From assembly GCA_001873625.1 (NCBI GenBank), contig MNZN01000008.1, positions 62,001-126,000 on the forward strand: a DNA stretch of 64,000 bases. The letters run 5' to 3'. The DNA comes from Candidatus Saccharibacteria bacterium CG2_30_41_52 (GTDB lineage Bacteria; Patescibacteriota; Saccharimonadia; Saccharimonadales; Saccharimonadaceae). Below, piece after piece: positions 35,584-44,628 of the stretch. The position numbers were made by a program, and so were the translations under genes. A model generated the notes under the pieces. The model was given only the letters and a program-made list of their open reading frames with translations. It did no database searches and had not been told where the DNA came from. The number at the start of each line of letters is the position of its first letter. Position 1 is the first letter of the stretch.

Positions 35584-36882
35584 ATGCCACTAAAACACAT
35601 CGTTGAAGAAATAACGTTAAACAGCGGTGCTAAGGGATTGATTATTGATGTGCCGGATTCGACTGTAGTGTCTTATGATATTGGCTTTCGAGCTGGGTAT
35701 GATTACGCTGAACCATTAGTGCAGCAATCAGCGCATCTATTAGAACACATGGCGTTTGGTGTTAGTGATGGATTTGAAACTGCTGAAGTTTTTAGCCAGG
35801 AGTTTACAAAAAACGGGGCACATCGAGGAGCTACGACTTATGATAGAGGTATGAGTTATGGTGCGGAATCTGCAGTTATGGAATGGGAAAGAATCATGGA
35901 TTTATTCCAAGCTGCTATTACGCGCCCGATATTTACTCAGAAAACGTTAGATTCTGAAAAAGGTAATGTACGCGAAGAACTGGTTTCACAGGCCGATAAT
36001 CACAGCCGTGTTTTGTATCAGCATATACAGCGAGCTTTGGGTAGTAAGCGTTTGATGGACCCTGAAAAAATTGAGACGATTGAAAGAATACAATTGTCGG
36101 ATGTCCAAAACCATTATCGTAAAACTCATACACTAAAGAATATGAGGTTTTCTATTGCTGGTGATTTATCAAAGTATAAAGATGAAATTATTAAAAAACT
36201 TAATCAATGGGATTTGCCTATAGGTGATAGATTACCGGCGCTTGAATTAGTATCAAAATCATCACCAATGGTTCATGTCTATCGTAAGGATATGTCCAAT
36301 TTATTGTTTAGATTACAGATGGATATAAATCGAGAATTATCAAACATTGAAAATGTTGCAATGAGTGCTTTGGGACATATATTGACCGGAACATTTCATT
36401 CAAGGATATATGGTAAAGCTAGAAGTCAGGGCATTTGTTATAACATGGGATCTGGTTCTAGTTCGGATATTTCTGGTGTATCATCTTGGTGGTTTTATGG
36501 TAAAGTTCAACTCGAAAATGCCGATACGTTGTTTAGGCTGATTATTGAACAGATAAAAAAAGTTCTTGACGGTGACATTACTGAAGAAGAATTAGATGCG
36601 GCTAAACAGTATGCTTTAGGCGGCTATCAGATGAGGGGGCAGACGGTCAGTTCTATTAGTGGTTGGTATACGTCGTATTATTTTGGCCACGATGAAATTG
36701 ATCCGCTCGAGTCATCGCCTGACCGTATAAAATCAACGACCAGGGAAGATATTGTGAAACTTGCCAAGGAGTTTATAAACAACTGCGAGTGGACGCTAGG
36801 TGGTATTGGCAATGCATCATCCGAACAGCTGCAATCTCATTATGATTTGTTTGCAACCTTGTTAAATAATAAGGATAAATAA
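35584..36882 (+). CDS. M16-family zinc peptidase, second copy
   Basis: 432 aa, clearly a duplicate of the preceding gene over its full length (compare LEEITLNSGAKGLIIDVPDS with KEIKLKNGARGLLIDVPGA). It also keeps HLLEH (about 51-55) and DSEKGNVREEL, so both partners look catalytic, unlike the usual active/inactive M16B pair. Ribosome site AAGGAG. murD follows after 4 nt. Confidence 0.9.
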   Translation: MPLKHIVEEITLNSGAKGLIIDVPDSTVVSYDIGFRAGYDYAEPLVQQSAHLLEHMAFGVSDGFETAEVFSQEFTKNGAHRGATTYDRGMSYGAESAVMEWERIMDLFQAAITRPIFTQKTLDSEKGNVREELVSQADNHSRVLYQHIQRALGSKRLMDPEKIETIERIQLSDVQNHYRKTHTLKNMRFSIAGDLSKYKDEIIKKLNQWDLPIGDRLPALELVSKSSPMVHVYRKDMSNLLFRLQMDINRELSNIENVAMSALGHILTGTFHSRIYGKARSQGICYNMGSGSSSDISGVSSWWFYGKVQLENADTLFRLIIEQIKKVLDGDITEEELDAAKQYALGGYQMRGQTVSSISGWYTSYYFGHDEIDPLESSPDRIKSTTREDIVKLAKEFINNCEWTLGGIGNASSEQLQSHYDLFATLLNNKDK

Positions 36883-36886
36883 TCAT

Positions 36887-38170
36887 ATGAAAATAGCAAT
36901 CGCAGGATATGGGGTTGAGGGCGAATCAAACTATCGTTATTGGTCAGCTGATCCGAAAAACGAGATTACGATTTTTGATGAAAATAAACTAGATATACCA
37001 GAACCAGACAAGCGATTTGCGATTATTGGAACAGGCGTATTCACGCAGATGAATGGGTACGATTTGGTTGTGCGTACAGCCGGTTTGGCGCTACGCAAAA
37101 TCGTCACTGATGGTAAAATTTGGTCGGCAACGAATGAATTCTTTGCTAAATGTTCAGCTCAAATCATCGGTGTTACCGGTAGCAAGGGCAAGGGGACGAC
37201 AGCAAGTTTAATTACTAGCATTTTGCGCGTAGCTGGAAAAAAAGTTTGGTTAGTGGGTAATATTGGTACTCCGGCTTTGGATGTGATTGACCAAATTGCT
37301 GTTAACGATATTGTTGTTTATGAGTTATCAAGTTTTCAATTATGGGATTTGAAAAAATCACCGCATGTCGCTGTTATTTTGTTTATAGAGCAAGAACATT
37401 TGGATGTACATGTTGATATGGCCGAGTACGTTAACGCCAAATCAAATATTACAAATTACCAAAAAGCAGGCGATATTTTAATTTACAACCAATTCAATGC
37501 CTACGCTAGTGAAATTGCTAGAACTTCAAAAGCAAAAATAATTGGGTATACGGACGTTAAAACAGCCCATGTCAGTAACGGACATTTTTACTATGGTGAA
37601 CAAAAAATTTGTTCAGTCAACACCTTACAGATTATAGGAAGGCACAATTTTGATAATTCTTGTGCCGCAATTGATGCCGTTTGGGAGCACACTCACGATA
37701 CAGAGGTGATGGAGCGCGGATTACATGATTTTAAAGGGTTACCGCACCGGTTACAATTTGTGCGCGAGGTTGCAGGTATCAAATATTATGACGATAGCAT
37801 TGCAACCACTCCCGGCTCTGCAATCGCAGCGTTGCAATCATTTGATACGTCAAAAGTTATCATATTGGGCGGCTCGTCTAAGGGATCGGATTTTAGGGAT
37901 CTAGCCAAGGAATTGAATCAACATGATGTCAAAGCGATTTTGATTGGCGATGAGGCAACCAACATTGCCGAATCTTGTAATGCAGCTGGATTTACTGAAT
38001 ATCAAATTATTAATCATGCTGTCATGTCGGATGTCGTAAATCTAGCTCAATCAATCTCGATACCAAACGGGGTTGTTCTACTTAGTCCGGCAAGTGCGAG
38101 TTTTGGGCTATTTAAAAACTATGCTGATAGGGGTGAACAGTTTAAGACGGCTGTGGAAATGTTACAATAG
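36887..38170 (+). CDS. murD: UDP-N-acetylmuramoylalanine--D-glutamate ligase
   Basis: Adds D-Glu to UDP-MurNAc-L-Ala in peptidoglycan synthesis. 427 aa. Rossmann-like N-terminus, ATP loop GVTGSKGKGTTASLI, the IVYELSSFQLWDL segment characteristic of MurD, ligase-domain motifs HNFDNSCAAIDA and LPHRLQFV, and DDSIATTP. It sits outside the dcw cluster, next to prfB. Confidence 0.95.
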   Translation: MKIAIAGYGVEGESNYRYWSADPKNEITIFDENKLDIPEPDKRFAIIGTGVFTQMNGYDLVVRTAGLALRKIVTDGKIWSATNEFFAKCSAQIIGVTGSKGKGTTASLITSILRVAGKKVWLVGNIGTPALDVIDQIAVNDIVVYELSSFQLWDLKKSPHVAVILFIEQEHLDVHVDMAEYVNAKSNITNYQKAGDILIYNQFNAYASEIARTSKAKIIGYTDVKTAHVSNGHFYYGEQKICSVNTLQIIGRHNFDNSCAAIDAVWEHTHDTEVMERGLHDFKGLPHRLQFVREVAGIKYYDDSIATTPGSAIAALQSFDTSKVIILGGSSKGSDFRDLAKELNQHDVKAILIGDEATNIAESCNAAGFTEYQIINHAVMSDVVNLAQSISIPNGVVLLSPASASFGLFKNYADRGEQFKTAVEMLQ

Positions 38171-38175
38171 ACCTG

Positions 38176-39258
38176 ATGCAGCCACTTCTTAAGCAATTGA
38201 CAAATCTGTTGACGCAAATTGATGCGGCTTTTTCGCGTTTGAATATTTCTGAAAAACAAAAGATGATCACTGGTCTAACTGAGCAATTAGCTCATTCCGA
38301 AGTTTGGAATAATCCGACCGACGCACAGATTAAAAGCAAGCAATTGTCGGCCTTGTCGAATGCAGTTGATCCATGGGTGACTTTGCGGGTTCAGGTCGCG
38401 GACATTATAGAGTTTATAGGTCTGGGTGATGAAAGTATGGTCAAAGAATTCGAAGAACAGACAAACGCATTAGAACGTGATTTTGCAAAACTTCGCAAAG
38501 ACCTACTTTATCACGGAAAATTTGATGACCATAACGCCATTATTCGACTAAGTGCCGGCGTAGGTGGAACTGATGCTCAGGATTGGACTGAAATGTTGGA
38601 ACGAATGTATTTGCGTTGGGCTGAAAAATCAAAAATGCATACAACAATTGTTGAACGTTCGGCGGGTGAAGAAGCTGGAATAAAATCGAGCGTTATTGAA
38701 ATAGACGGACATAATGCCTATGGACGATTAAGGGGCGAATATGGGGTTCATCGTTTGGTACGATTGAGTCCATTCAACAGTGATAATTTACGTCAAACTA
38801 GTTTTGCATTAGTTGAAGTTTTGCCGCAAATCGAAACTCCCGAAGAAGCACAGATTGACGATAAGGATTTGAAAGTTGACGTTTACCGCGCAGGTGGCAA
38901 GGGTGGTCAGTCGGTTAATACGACCGATAGTGCAGTTCGTATAACTCACATTCCGACTGGTATTGTCGTTGCAATTCAGAATGAACGATCCCAATTACAA
39001 AACCGTGAAACTGCTATGAAAATTTTGCGCTCGAAACTTACGCAATTGCAACTAGAGCAACATACTGCCAGTATTGCAGACCTGCAAGCAGGGGAATCAG
39101 CCAACTGGGGTTCACAAATCCGCAATTACGTCCTACATCCATACACGATGGTCAAAGACACCCGTACGAAACACGAAAATCAAAACGCTCAGGCAGTCCT
39201 AGATGGTGACATCGATGAATTTTCCGAAGCCTTCCTAGAATCTCAACCTCAGGAATGA
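38176..39258 (+). CDS. prfB: Peptide chain release factor 2
   Basis: Terminates at UAA and UGA. 360 aa with the RF2 tripeptide SPF (RLVRLSPFNSDN) and GGQ ([14 protein letters not shown]). The frame is continuous, so the programmed +1 frameshift that autoregulates many prfB genes is absent. Its presence shows that UGA is a normal stop in this organism. Confidence 0.97.
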   Translation: MQPLLKQLTNLLTQIDAAFSRLNISEKQKMITGLTEQLAHSEVWNNPTDAQIKSKQLSALSNAVDPWVTLRVQVADIIEFIGLGDESMVKEFEEQTNALERDFAKLRKDLLYHGKFDDHNAIIRLSAGVGGTDAQDWTEMLERMYLRWAEKSKMHTTIVERSAGEEAGIKSSVIEIDGHNAYGRLRGEYGVHRLVRLSPFNSDNLRQTSFALVEVLPQIETPEEAQIDDKDLKVDVYRAGGKGGQSVNTTDSAVRITHIPTGIVVAIQNERSQLQNRETAMKILRSKLTQLQLEQHTASIADLQAGESANWGSQIRNYVLHPYTMVKDTRTKHENQNAQAVLDGDIDEFSEAFLESQPQE

Positions 39259-39273
39259 TTATGCACTTGCGGC

Positions 39274-39367
39274 ACGGGTCCTGCCGTCCGGTCCGCCCCT
39301 GATTTATAAAAATGGATTACCATTTTGTAGTAAATCGGGGCCACCCCGCCGAACGTCACCCGTTTTA
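39274..39367. other. Long hairpin C behind prfB
   Basis: ACGGGT at one end pairs with ACCCGT at the other; the inner stem CCCCTGATTTAT...AAAATGG pairs with CCATTTT...TAAATCGGGG around a 4-nt loop. TTTT follows, so it could end the prfB transcript, but about 90 nt is far longer than a normal terminator. Confidence 0.7.
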
Positions 39368-39428
39368 AGTCTAGTGTATCTCTTATGGCGTATATGACTT
39401 TGGGGTTATTCTGCTAACGTTATTATGT

Positions 39429-39434
39429 TATAAT
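39429..39434 (+). promoter_or_regulatory. -10 hexamer of the ftsEX operon
   Basis: TATAAT ends 10 nt before the ftsE ATG with no ribosome site between, predicting a leaderless operon transcript. Confidence 0.65.
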
Positions 39435-39444
39435 TGACCAAGTA

Positions 39445-40128
39445 ATGATACTGATTGATAGGGTCACAAAATCATATGGAAAAGACATCACTCCGGCTAT
39501 AAATCGCGTGAGCCTTTTCATTGAACCACGTGAATTTGTGATTTTAGTCGGAACCAGCGGCGCCGGCAAATCAACTCTGTTAAAACTTTTGACTCGTGAA
39601 GAAAAACCAACTAGCGGCAAAATCGTTGTTGGTGGAATTGATTACGACACACTCAAAGACAGTCATATTCCGATGTTGCGCCGCAAAATTGGTGTTGTTT
39701 TTCAAGACTTTAAATTATTGCCTCAACGTACCGTTTTTGAAAACATTGCATTTGCACTTGAGATTGCCGGTATGACTAGGCGCGAGATTAAAAACACCGT
39801 TCCAAAAGTCATTGAACTAGTTGGTTTAACTGGCAAAGAAAAACAATTCCCAAGTCAGTTATCTGGTGGTGAACGCCAACGCGTTGCAATCGCTAGAGCT
39901 GTTGTTCGTCAGCCTAAAATTTTAATTGCCGACGAGCCAACCGGAAATCTAGACCCACGACACAGTTGGGATATTATTCGTTTATTAGAAAAAATTAACA
40001 AATACGGCACGACGGTCTTACTGACTACTCATAATGCTGAAATTGTTAATAAATTGAAACGTCGAGTTATCACGTTGGAACACGGTAAAATTACTGGTGA
40101 CCAAGCAGAGGGAAGTTATCGACAATGA
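39445..40128 (+). CDS. ftsE: Cell division ATPase FtsE
   Basis: 227 aa ABC ATPase. It starts MILIDRVTKSYGKDITPAINRV and has Walker A GTSGAGKST, VVFQDFKLL, signature LSGGERQRVAIARA and ILIADEPTGNLDPRHS. The sequence GVVFQDFKLLPQRTVFENIAF is typical of FtsE. With FtsX it transmits ATP hydrolysis across the membrane to a peptidoglycan hydrolase, whose gene is third in this operon. Confidence 0.96.
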   Translation: MILIDRVTKSYGKDITPAINRVSLFIEPREFVILVGTSGAGKSTLLKLLTREEKPTSGKIVVGGIDYDTLKDSHIPMLRRKIGVVFQDFKLLPQRTVFENIAFALEIAGMTRREIKNTVPKVIELVGLTGKEKQFPSQLSGGERQRVAIARAVVRQPKILIADEPTGNLDPRHSWDIIRLLEKINKYGTTVLLTTHNAEIVNKLKRRVITLEHGKITGDQAEGSYRQ

Positions 40129-41108
40129 TGGCAAAGAAAAAAATGGATTCAAAAACATCTGCTTTCCAAAAGCGTAATCGACGCAAATTATTGTCATTTT
40201 TCCGCGTGATTCGATACGGGACTGATAGTTTTATTCGCAATTCATGGTTGTCGGTTGCGGCAACTGCTGTCATGACGATTACTTTGTTAATCATTTTTAC
40301 CGCTTTTGTAGCGCAAAATATTTTGACTGATACGGTTGGCGAACTACGCAACAAAGTCGATATGTCGATTTATCTTAAGACTGAAACAACCGACAAAGTC
40401 GGTAACGATTTAATAGCCGAACTTAAACAATTATCATCAGTTCGAACAGTCAAATATATTAGCGCGGCACAAGCCAGAACTAATATCGCTGAAACTAACA
40501 AAAATGACACTGGTGTGTTAGATGCTATTAAAGAGGCGACTAATAAAAATCCGGCAACATTGCGTGTCGTGATAAGTGATATTAACGATACATCACAACT
40601 AGAAGATTTTGTTGCTAATAATACGCTTTTGAAAAAATATTTAAGTGCCGATTACAGACCGTCATTTGCCGGTGAACGCCGCAATACTATTCAATCAATT
40701 GGTCGGGCTGTTAACTTTGCCCAAAAGGTTGGCATTGCCGCCGCCGCGATATTTATCATCATTTCGTCACTGATAATTTTTAATACAATTCGTATGGCGA
40801 TATTTAATCGCAAAGAAGAAATTCAGATGATGAAGCTAATTGGCGCCGACAAATCGTTTATACGTGGTCCGTTTTTGGTTGAGTCGATTATGTATGGTTT
40901 TATAGCGGCTGTAATTGCTACGGGATTGGGAATTTGGGGATTATATTCATCGATCAAAACATTAGCCAGTTATCAAATTACAGTCCAGCCGACGATTGAT
41001 TTGGCGACACTTTATTCTGGATTAGTCCTGCTTGCGATGATCGGCATTGGCGCTGTTATTGGCATTATATCTTCATTACTAGCAACTCATCGATATTTAA
41101 AAATATGA
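40125..41108 (+). CDS. ftsX: Cell division permease FtsX
   Basis: 327 aa with four transmembrane helices: one after a basic N-terminus (SWLSVAATAVMTITLLIIF), an extracytoplasmic domain of about 110 residues, and three C-terminal helices with FNTIRMAIFNRKEEIQMMKLIGA between them. Overlaps ftsE and the CHAP gene by 4 nt each, so the three are translationally coupled. Confidence 0.95.
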   Translation: MMAKKKMDSKTSAFQKRNRRKLLSFFRVIRYGTDSFIRNSWLSVAATAVMTITLLIIFTAFVAQNILTDTVGELRNKVDMSIYLKTETTDKVGNDLIAELKQLSSVRTVKYISAAQARTNIAETNKNDTGVLDAIKEATNKNPATLRVVISDINDTSQLEDFVANNTLLKKYLSADYRPSFAGERRNTIQSIGRAVNFAQKVGIAAAAIFIIISSLIIFNTIRMAIFNRKEEIQMMKLIGADKSFIRGPFLVESIMYGFIAAVIATGLGIWGLYSSIKTLASYQITVQPTIDLATLYSGLVLLAMIGIGAVIGIISSLLATHRYLKI

Positions 41109-42286
41109 AAATAAATATATCAAAAACATCAGTCTCATCTGTTACAACCAGATTCACGTTAGGTTTAATTAGTTTGGTGTTGGCTGTTGCTATGCCGATT
41201 CAGATGACCCAAAAAGTATTTGCTGATCAATATGATGATAAAATTGCAGCCCTTCAGCAAGATATCGCAAAATATCAAAAAGAAGCAGCCAGATTAAATA
41301 GCGAAGCAGCAACATTACAATCGGCATTGGGACAATTGGCAAACCAAAAAGCAGCGATACAGACTCAAATTGATATTAGCCAGGCAAAGTACGATCAATT
41401 GTTGATTCAAATTGCCGAGACAAAACAGAAAATAAAAGACAACCAAGACGCACTGGGCGTGACGATTGCCAATATGTATGTAGAAGGTAATATTACTCCA
41501 ATTGAAATGTTGGCCAGTAGCAAAAACATTAGTGATTATTTGGACAAACAAGAATATCAAACATCAATTCGCGATCAGTTATCCAGCACTATAACTAAGG
41601 TTAAGGATTTGAAGGTCCAATTGGATAAGCAACAAGTTGATGTTGGTAAAATATTGGCAGACCAAAAATCGCAGCGTGAGACCTTGGTTGCCAAAGAAAA
41701 CGAACAACAGTATTTGTTGAATAAAACTCAGGGCCAAGAGGCAAATTACCAACAATTAATTAGTGATAGTCAGGCGGCAATTGATGAAGCCAAAGCTACC
41801 CAGATATTGATTAATGCTAGGTTTAATGGCAACGGCGGTTTTACATTAGTTGATTCTGGTACATTAGGTGATTACCCTTGGAATTCATCAAATTGCCCAA
41901 TGCAATGGTACTTTTCTACTGGCGGCTCTGATAATAACGGTGGCGATGGTCATGGATATGGGTGCCGTCAGTGTGCCAGTTACGTAGCATGGAGATTTGC
42001 CAAAGAAACCGGGTTGTATCCTTCATGGGGTAACGCGGTGAACTTTACTGCTAGTGCAATTGCTGCTGGTTTTCAAGAGGGTGCAGCGAAGGCTGGTTCA
42101 ATTGCCGTTATGGATCCCGGCAAGGCTGGTCAAAGTTTTGGACACGTTGCGTGGGTCGAGGCGGTTACGGGTGATGGCAAGATTATGGTTAGTCAATATA
42201 ACTATGACTACGGTGCAGGCTATGGAATGTACAGCAAAATGATATTGTCGGTTAACGCGTTCGATCACTACATTCACATTAAATAA
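41105..42286 (+). CDS. Secreted coiled-coil CHAP peptidoglycan hydrolase (PcsB-like)
   Basis: 393 aa. Signal peptide with likely cleavage at VFA|DQ near residue 40, a long coiled coil (about 42-240, heptads rich in Q, A, L), and a C-terminal CHAP domain with the catalytic cysteine in CRQCASYVAWR (C290 is the best match) and histidine in FGHVAWVE (about H347). The coiled coil plus CHAP architecture and position directly behind ftsEX match streptococcal PcsB, which is activated by FtsX. A role in daughter-cell separation follows by analogy. Confidence 0.93.
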   Translation: MKINISKTSVSSVTTRFTLGLISLVLAVAMPIQMTQKVFADQYDDKIAALQQDIAKYQKEAARLNSEAATLQSALGQLANQKAAIQTQIDISQAKYDQLLIQIAETKQKIKDNQDALGVTIANMYVEGNITPIEMLASSKNISDYLDKQEYQTSIRDQLSSTITKVKDLKVQLDKQQVDVGKILADQKSQRETLVAKENEQQYLLNKTQGQEANYQQLISDSQAAIDEAKATQILINARFNGNGGFTLVDSGTLGDYPWNSSNCPMQWYFSTGGSDNNGGDGHGYGCRQCASYVAWRFAKETGLYPSWGNAVNFTASAIAAGFQEGAAKAGSIAVMDPGKAGQSFGHVAWVEAVTGDGKIMVSQYNYDYGAGYGMYSKMILSVNAFDHYIHIK

Positions 42287-42365
42287 AACCATAACTGATA
42301 TGGCATACGGCAGTTTATTGCGCTATACTTGTATGTAATAGAAATATCGGTGAAATAGGGGATAT

Positions 42366-43607
42366 ATGGTAAAGATTCATTCAAGAATTAAGGCAGAAGT
42401 TATTGCGCACGTAACAAAACATCGACAAAATAAAAAACCTTTGTCATCAGTCGCATTGTTTATTATTGTCGCGCTGACTGCAGCATTGGGATACGTAGCT
42501 GGTACTTATAATTATCAAATCATGGCGGCTATTGGTCCAGTTTTTGGTTACAAGGCGCACGCTGGCGAGATTGATTTAAGCTCATTGCAAAAAACATACA
42601 ACCAGCTTGCTGGTCATTTTGATGGAGCACTGGATACAGATTTATTGATTCAGGGCGCAAATCGTGGGCTAGTAGCTGCTGCAGGGGACACTTATACTCA
42701 GTATTTTAGCCCCAAAGAGGCGATCGATTTTAACAATGGCTTGTCGGGTAATATCGGTGGTGGTATTGGTGCCGAAGTCGGCATTAAGAATGACAAAATT
42801 ACAATTATTCGCCCACTAAAAGACAACCCAGCAATCAAGGCCGGTCTGTTATCAAATGACGTTATTATAAGTGTCAACGATCAATTGGTCGCCGGTTGGA
42901 CCGTTGAAAAAACTGTTGGTTTAATTCGTGGTGAGGCTGGAACAACTGTAAAAATTAAAGTGCAACGTGGCACAGAAACCAAAGAGTTTGTTGTCACACG
43001 GGCAATAATTAACAACCCAAGTGTCGACGCTAGTGTGAACGGTACTATGGGTATTATAACAATTACTAGGTTCGACAATGAAACGGGTGATCTAGCGCGA
43101 GTTGCTGCTCAGAATTTTGTACAACAAGGTGTTAAATCAATAATTTTTGACTTACGTGGCAATGGTGGTGGTTATGTGTCGGCCGCAGTAGATGTAGCTG
43201 GTTTATGGCTTGATAACCAAATTATAGTAGTTGAACGAACCGGTGATACTGTCAAAGATACTTTAAGATCAGGCAGCAATGCTTTGCTTGCCGGCATTTC
43301 TACGGTTGTATTAGTCGATGGCAATACAGCCAGTGCGAGCGAGATTGTAGCAGGTGCTTTGCAGGATCACAAAGCTGCCAAATTAGTCGGACAAAGGACA
43401 TTTGGCAAGGGAAGCGTGCAGCTGCCACTAACATTGGATGGAGGTGCGGAATTAAAGGTTACTGTAGCGCGTTGGTATACCCCAAATGGCAAGAATATCA
43501 CCAAAGATGGTATAACACCTGATGTGACTGCTGATTTAACTCAGGTGGACATAAATAAAGATGCTGATCCACAAATGGATGCTGCTAAAAAGGCGCTTGG
43601 TTTATAG
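42366..43607 (+). CDS. S41 carboxy-terminal processing protease (CtpA)
   Basis: 413 aa. N-terminal membrane anchor (about 28-48), then the PDZ domain (GGGIGAEVGI...LKDNPAIKAGLLSNDVI) and the tail-protease core with the nucleophile region GNTASASEIVAGALQD and the catalytic lysine in GQRTFGKGSVQ. Ribosome site near ATAGGGGATAT. In other bacteria such proteases regulate wall hydrolases; its place just after the ftsEX-CHAP operon makes that a reasonable guess. Confidence 0.94.
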   Translation: MVKIHSRIKAEVIAHVTKHRQNKKPLSSVALFIIVALTAALGYVAGTYNYQIMAAIGPVFGYKAHAGEIDLSSLQKTYNQLAGHFDGALDTDLLIQGANRGLVAAAGDTYTQYFSPKEAIDFNNGLSGNIGGGIGAEVGIKNDKITIIRPLKDNPAIKAGLLSNDVIISVNDQLVAGWTVEKTVGLIRGEAGTTVKIKVQRGTETKEFVVTRAIINNPSVDASVNGTMGIITITRFDNETGDLARVAAQNFVQQGVKSIIFDLRGNGGGYVSAAVDVAGLWLDNQIIVVERTGDTVKDTLRSGSNALLAGISTVVLVDGNTASASEIVAGALQDHKAAKLVGQRTFGKGSVQLPLTLDGGAELKVTVARWYTPNGKNITKDGITPDVTADLTQVDINKDADPQMDAAKKALGL

Positions 43608-43648
43608 AGCTTGTGTTTTAAGAGTGACAATAGTAATATAGTGGTTAT

Positions 43649-44038
43649 ATGGAAACAAAGAAAAAAATTCTACTTGTCGAAGATGACGTTGCATTAGCCG
43701 GAGTATATAAATCTCGCTTGGACATGGAAGGATTTGAAACTCGTGCTGTAAATAATGGCGAAGTTGCTTTGTCTGCTGCTATTGAATTCAAACCTGATTT
43801 GGTTTTGTTGGATGCTATGATGCCAAAAATAAGTGGTTTTGACGTGTTAGATATTTTGCGTAACACCCCCGAAACTGCCAACATCCGAATTATTATGTTG
43901 ACTGCGCTAAGCCAACCTAAGGACAAAGAACGTGCCGAATCATTGGGCGTTGATGATTATTTAGTCAAGTCACAGGTTGTAATTGGTGACGTTGTAGAAC
44001 GTGTTCGATTCCACCTAGGAATATTAGAGAACAAGTAA
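43649..44038 (+). CDS. Single-domain response regulator (CheY-like)
   Basis: 129 aa receiver domain only. Acidic pocket ED at 11-12, phospho-acceptor about D55 (DLVLLDAMMPK), T in IIMLTAL and K107 in DYLVKSQ. No output domain. TAATAT ends 9 nt before the ATG. No kinase is adjacent; the only kinase in the window is 5 kb downstream. Confidence 0.9.
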   Translation: METKKKILLVEDDVALAGVYKSRLDMEGFETRAVNNGEVALSAAIEFKPDLVLLDAMMPKISGFDVLDILRNTPETANIRIIMLTALSQPKDKERAESLGVDDYLVKSQVVIGDVVERVRFHLGILENK

Positions 44039-44053
44039 TTTTGAATTTGTAAT

Positions 44054-44082
44054 AAAAAACTGTCCATAGCGGGCAGTTTTTT
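44054..44082. terminator. Bidirectional terminator between the response regulator and rpmA
   Basis: AAAAAACTGTCC-ATAG-CGGGCAGTTTTTT: a strong stem flanked by A-run and T-run, serving the + strand regulator and the minus-strand rpmA. Confidence 0.9.
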
Positions 44083-44098
44083 ATTTAGTTCAATGTAA

Positions 44099-44371
44099 TT
44101 AAAGTACTGATACTTGAGTACGTGGAGTAGTTTTGCCAGTAAAGCGGCTTTTGCGAACTTTGCTGAATGCAACAACACCATCAACAGCAGCGTGAATGGT
44201 AAAATCACGGCTAATGAATGTTCCAGGTCCTGAAATTTTCGTAGAACCAGTTTGACGTATGATTACTTCGCCTGTGCGTACAGTTTGACCGCCAAAGCGT
44301 TTAACGCCAAGTCGTTGACCTGGGTTATTGTGGATATTTTTGGCTGTTCCGCCGGCTTTAACGTGTGACAT
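44099..44371 (-). CDS. rpmA: 50S ribosomal protein L27
   Basis: 90 aa. MSHVKAGGTAKNIHNNPGQR followed by LGVKRFGGQTVRTGEVIIRQTGS and a DGVVAFSKV segment match L27. The N-terminal tail that reaches the peptidyl-transferase centre begins directly at the methionine, without the cleavable extension of Firmicutes. Stands alone, away from rplU. Ribosome site TTTTAGGAGT on the minus strand. Confidence 0.94.
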   Translation of the reverse strand: MSHVKAGGTAKNIHNNPGQRLGVKRFGGQTVRTGEVIIRQTGSTKISGPGTFISRDFTIHAAVDGVVAFSKVRKSRFTGKTTPRTQVSVL

Positions 44372-44454
44372 GGAATGATAACTCCTAAAAATTTATAACA
44401 AAATCTAATTGATTGTACCAAATATAGGGGGTGGCGTCAAGGGTTGTGGTTAGT

Positions 44455-44590
44455 ACTTCAGCCTCTTGCCAACAGGCTATCAAATGTACTGCTTCACGCC
44501 AGGTCTGAGCAAGGGCCCCGGCGCCTTGTCAGACTTGGCCTCCAGGGTACAATTGATAGCCTGTGTGACAGAGGCTTCAGCCCCTAGTAT
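44455..44590. other. Long imperfect hairpin D (about 130 nt)
   Basis: CTTCAGCCTCTTGCCAACAG pairs with CTGTGTGACAGAGGCTTCAG; the helix continues through GGCTATCAAATGTAC / GTACAATTGATAGCC and GCCAGGTCTGAGCAAGG / CCTTGTCAGACTTGGC to a GC-rich loop. Several mismatches are transitions that keep G-U pairs. It lies between the divergently placed 5' end of rpmA and the 3' end of the TRM11-like gene. The track ORF at 44466 is a shadow of it. Confidence 0.8.
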
Positions 44591-44628
44591 TTTAAAGAAG
44601 AGTAAAGGAGCGGCAGGACTGTTAATTT

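Noticed and set aside
38176-38260. Programmed +1 frameshift in prfB
   Set aside because: The frame is continuous from ATG with no internal TGA or CTTTGA-type slippery site.
44455-44590. Hairpin D as SRP (4.5S) RNA
   Set aside because: AGGTC is present, but the GGAA tetraloop and AGCAG side of the SRP helix 8 are not found on either strand.
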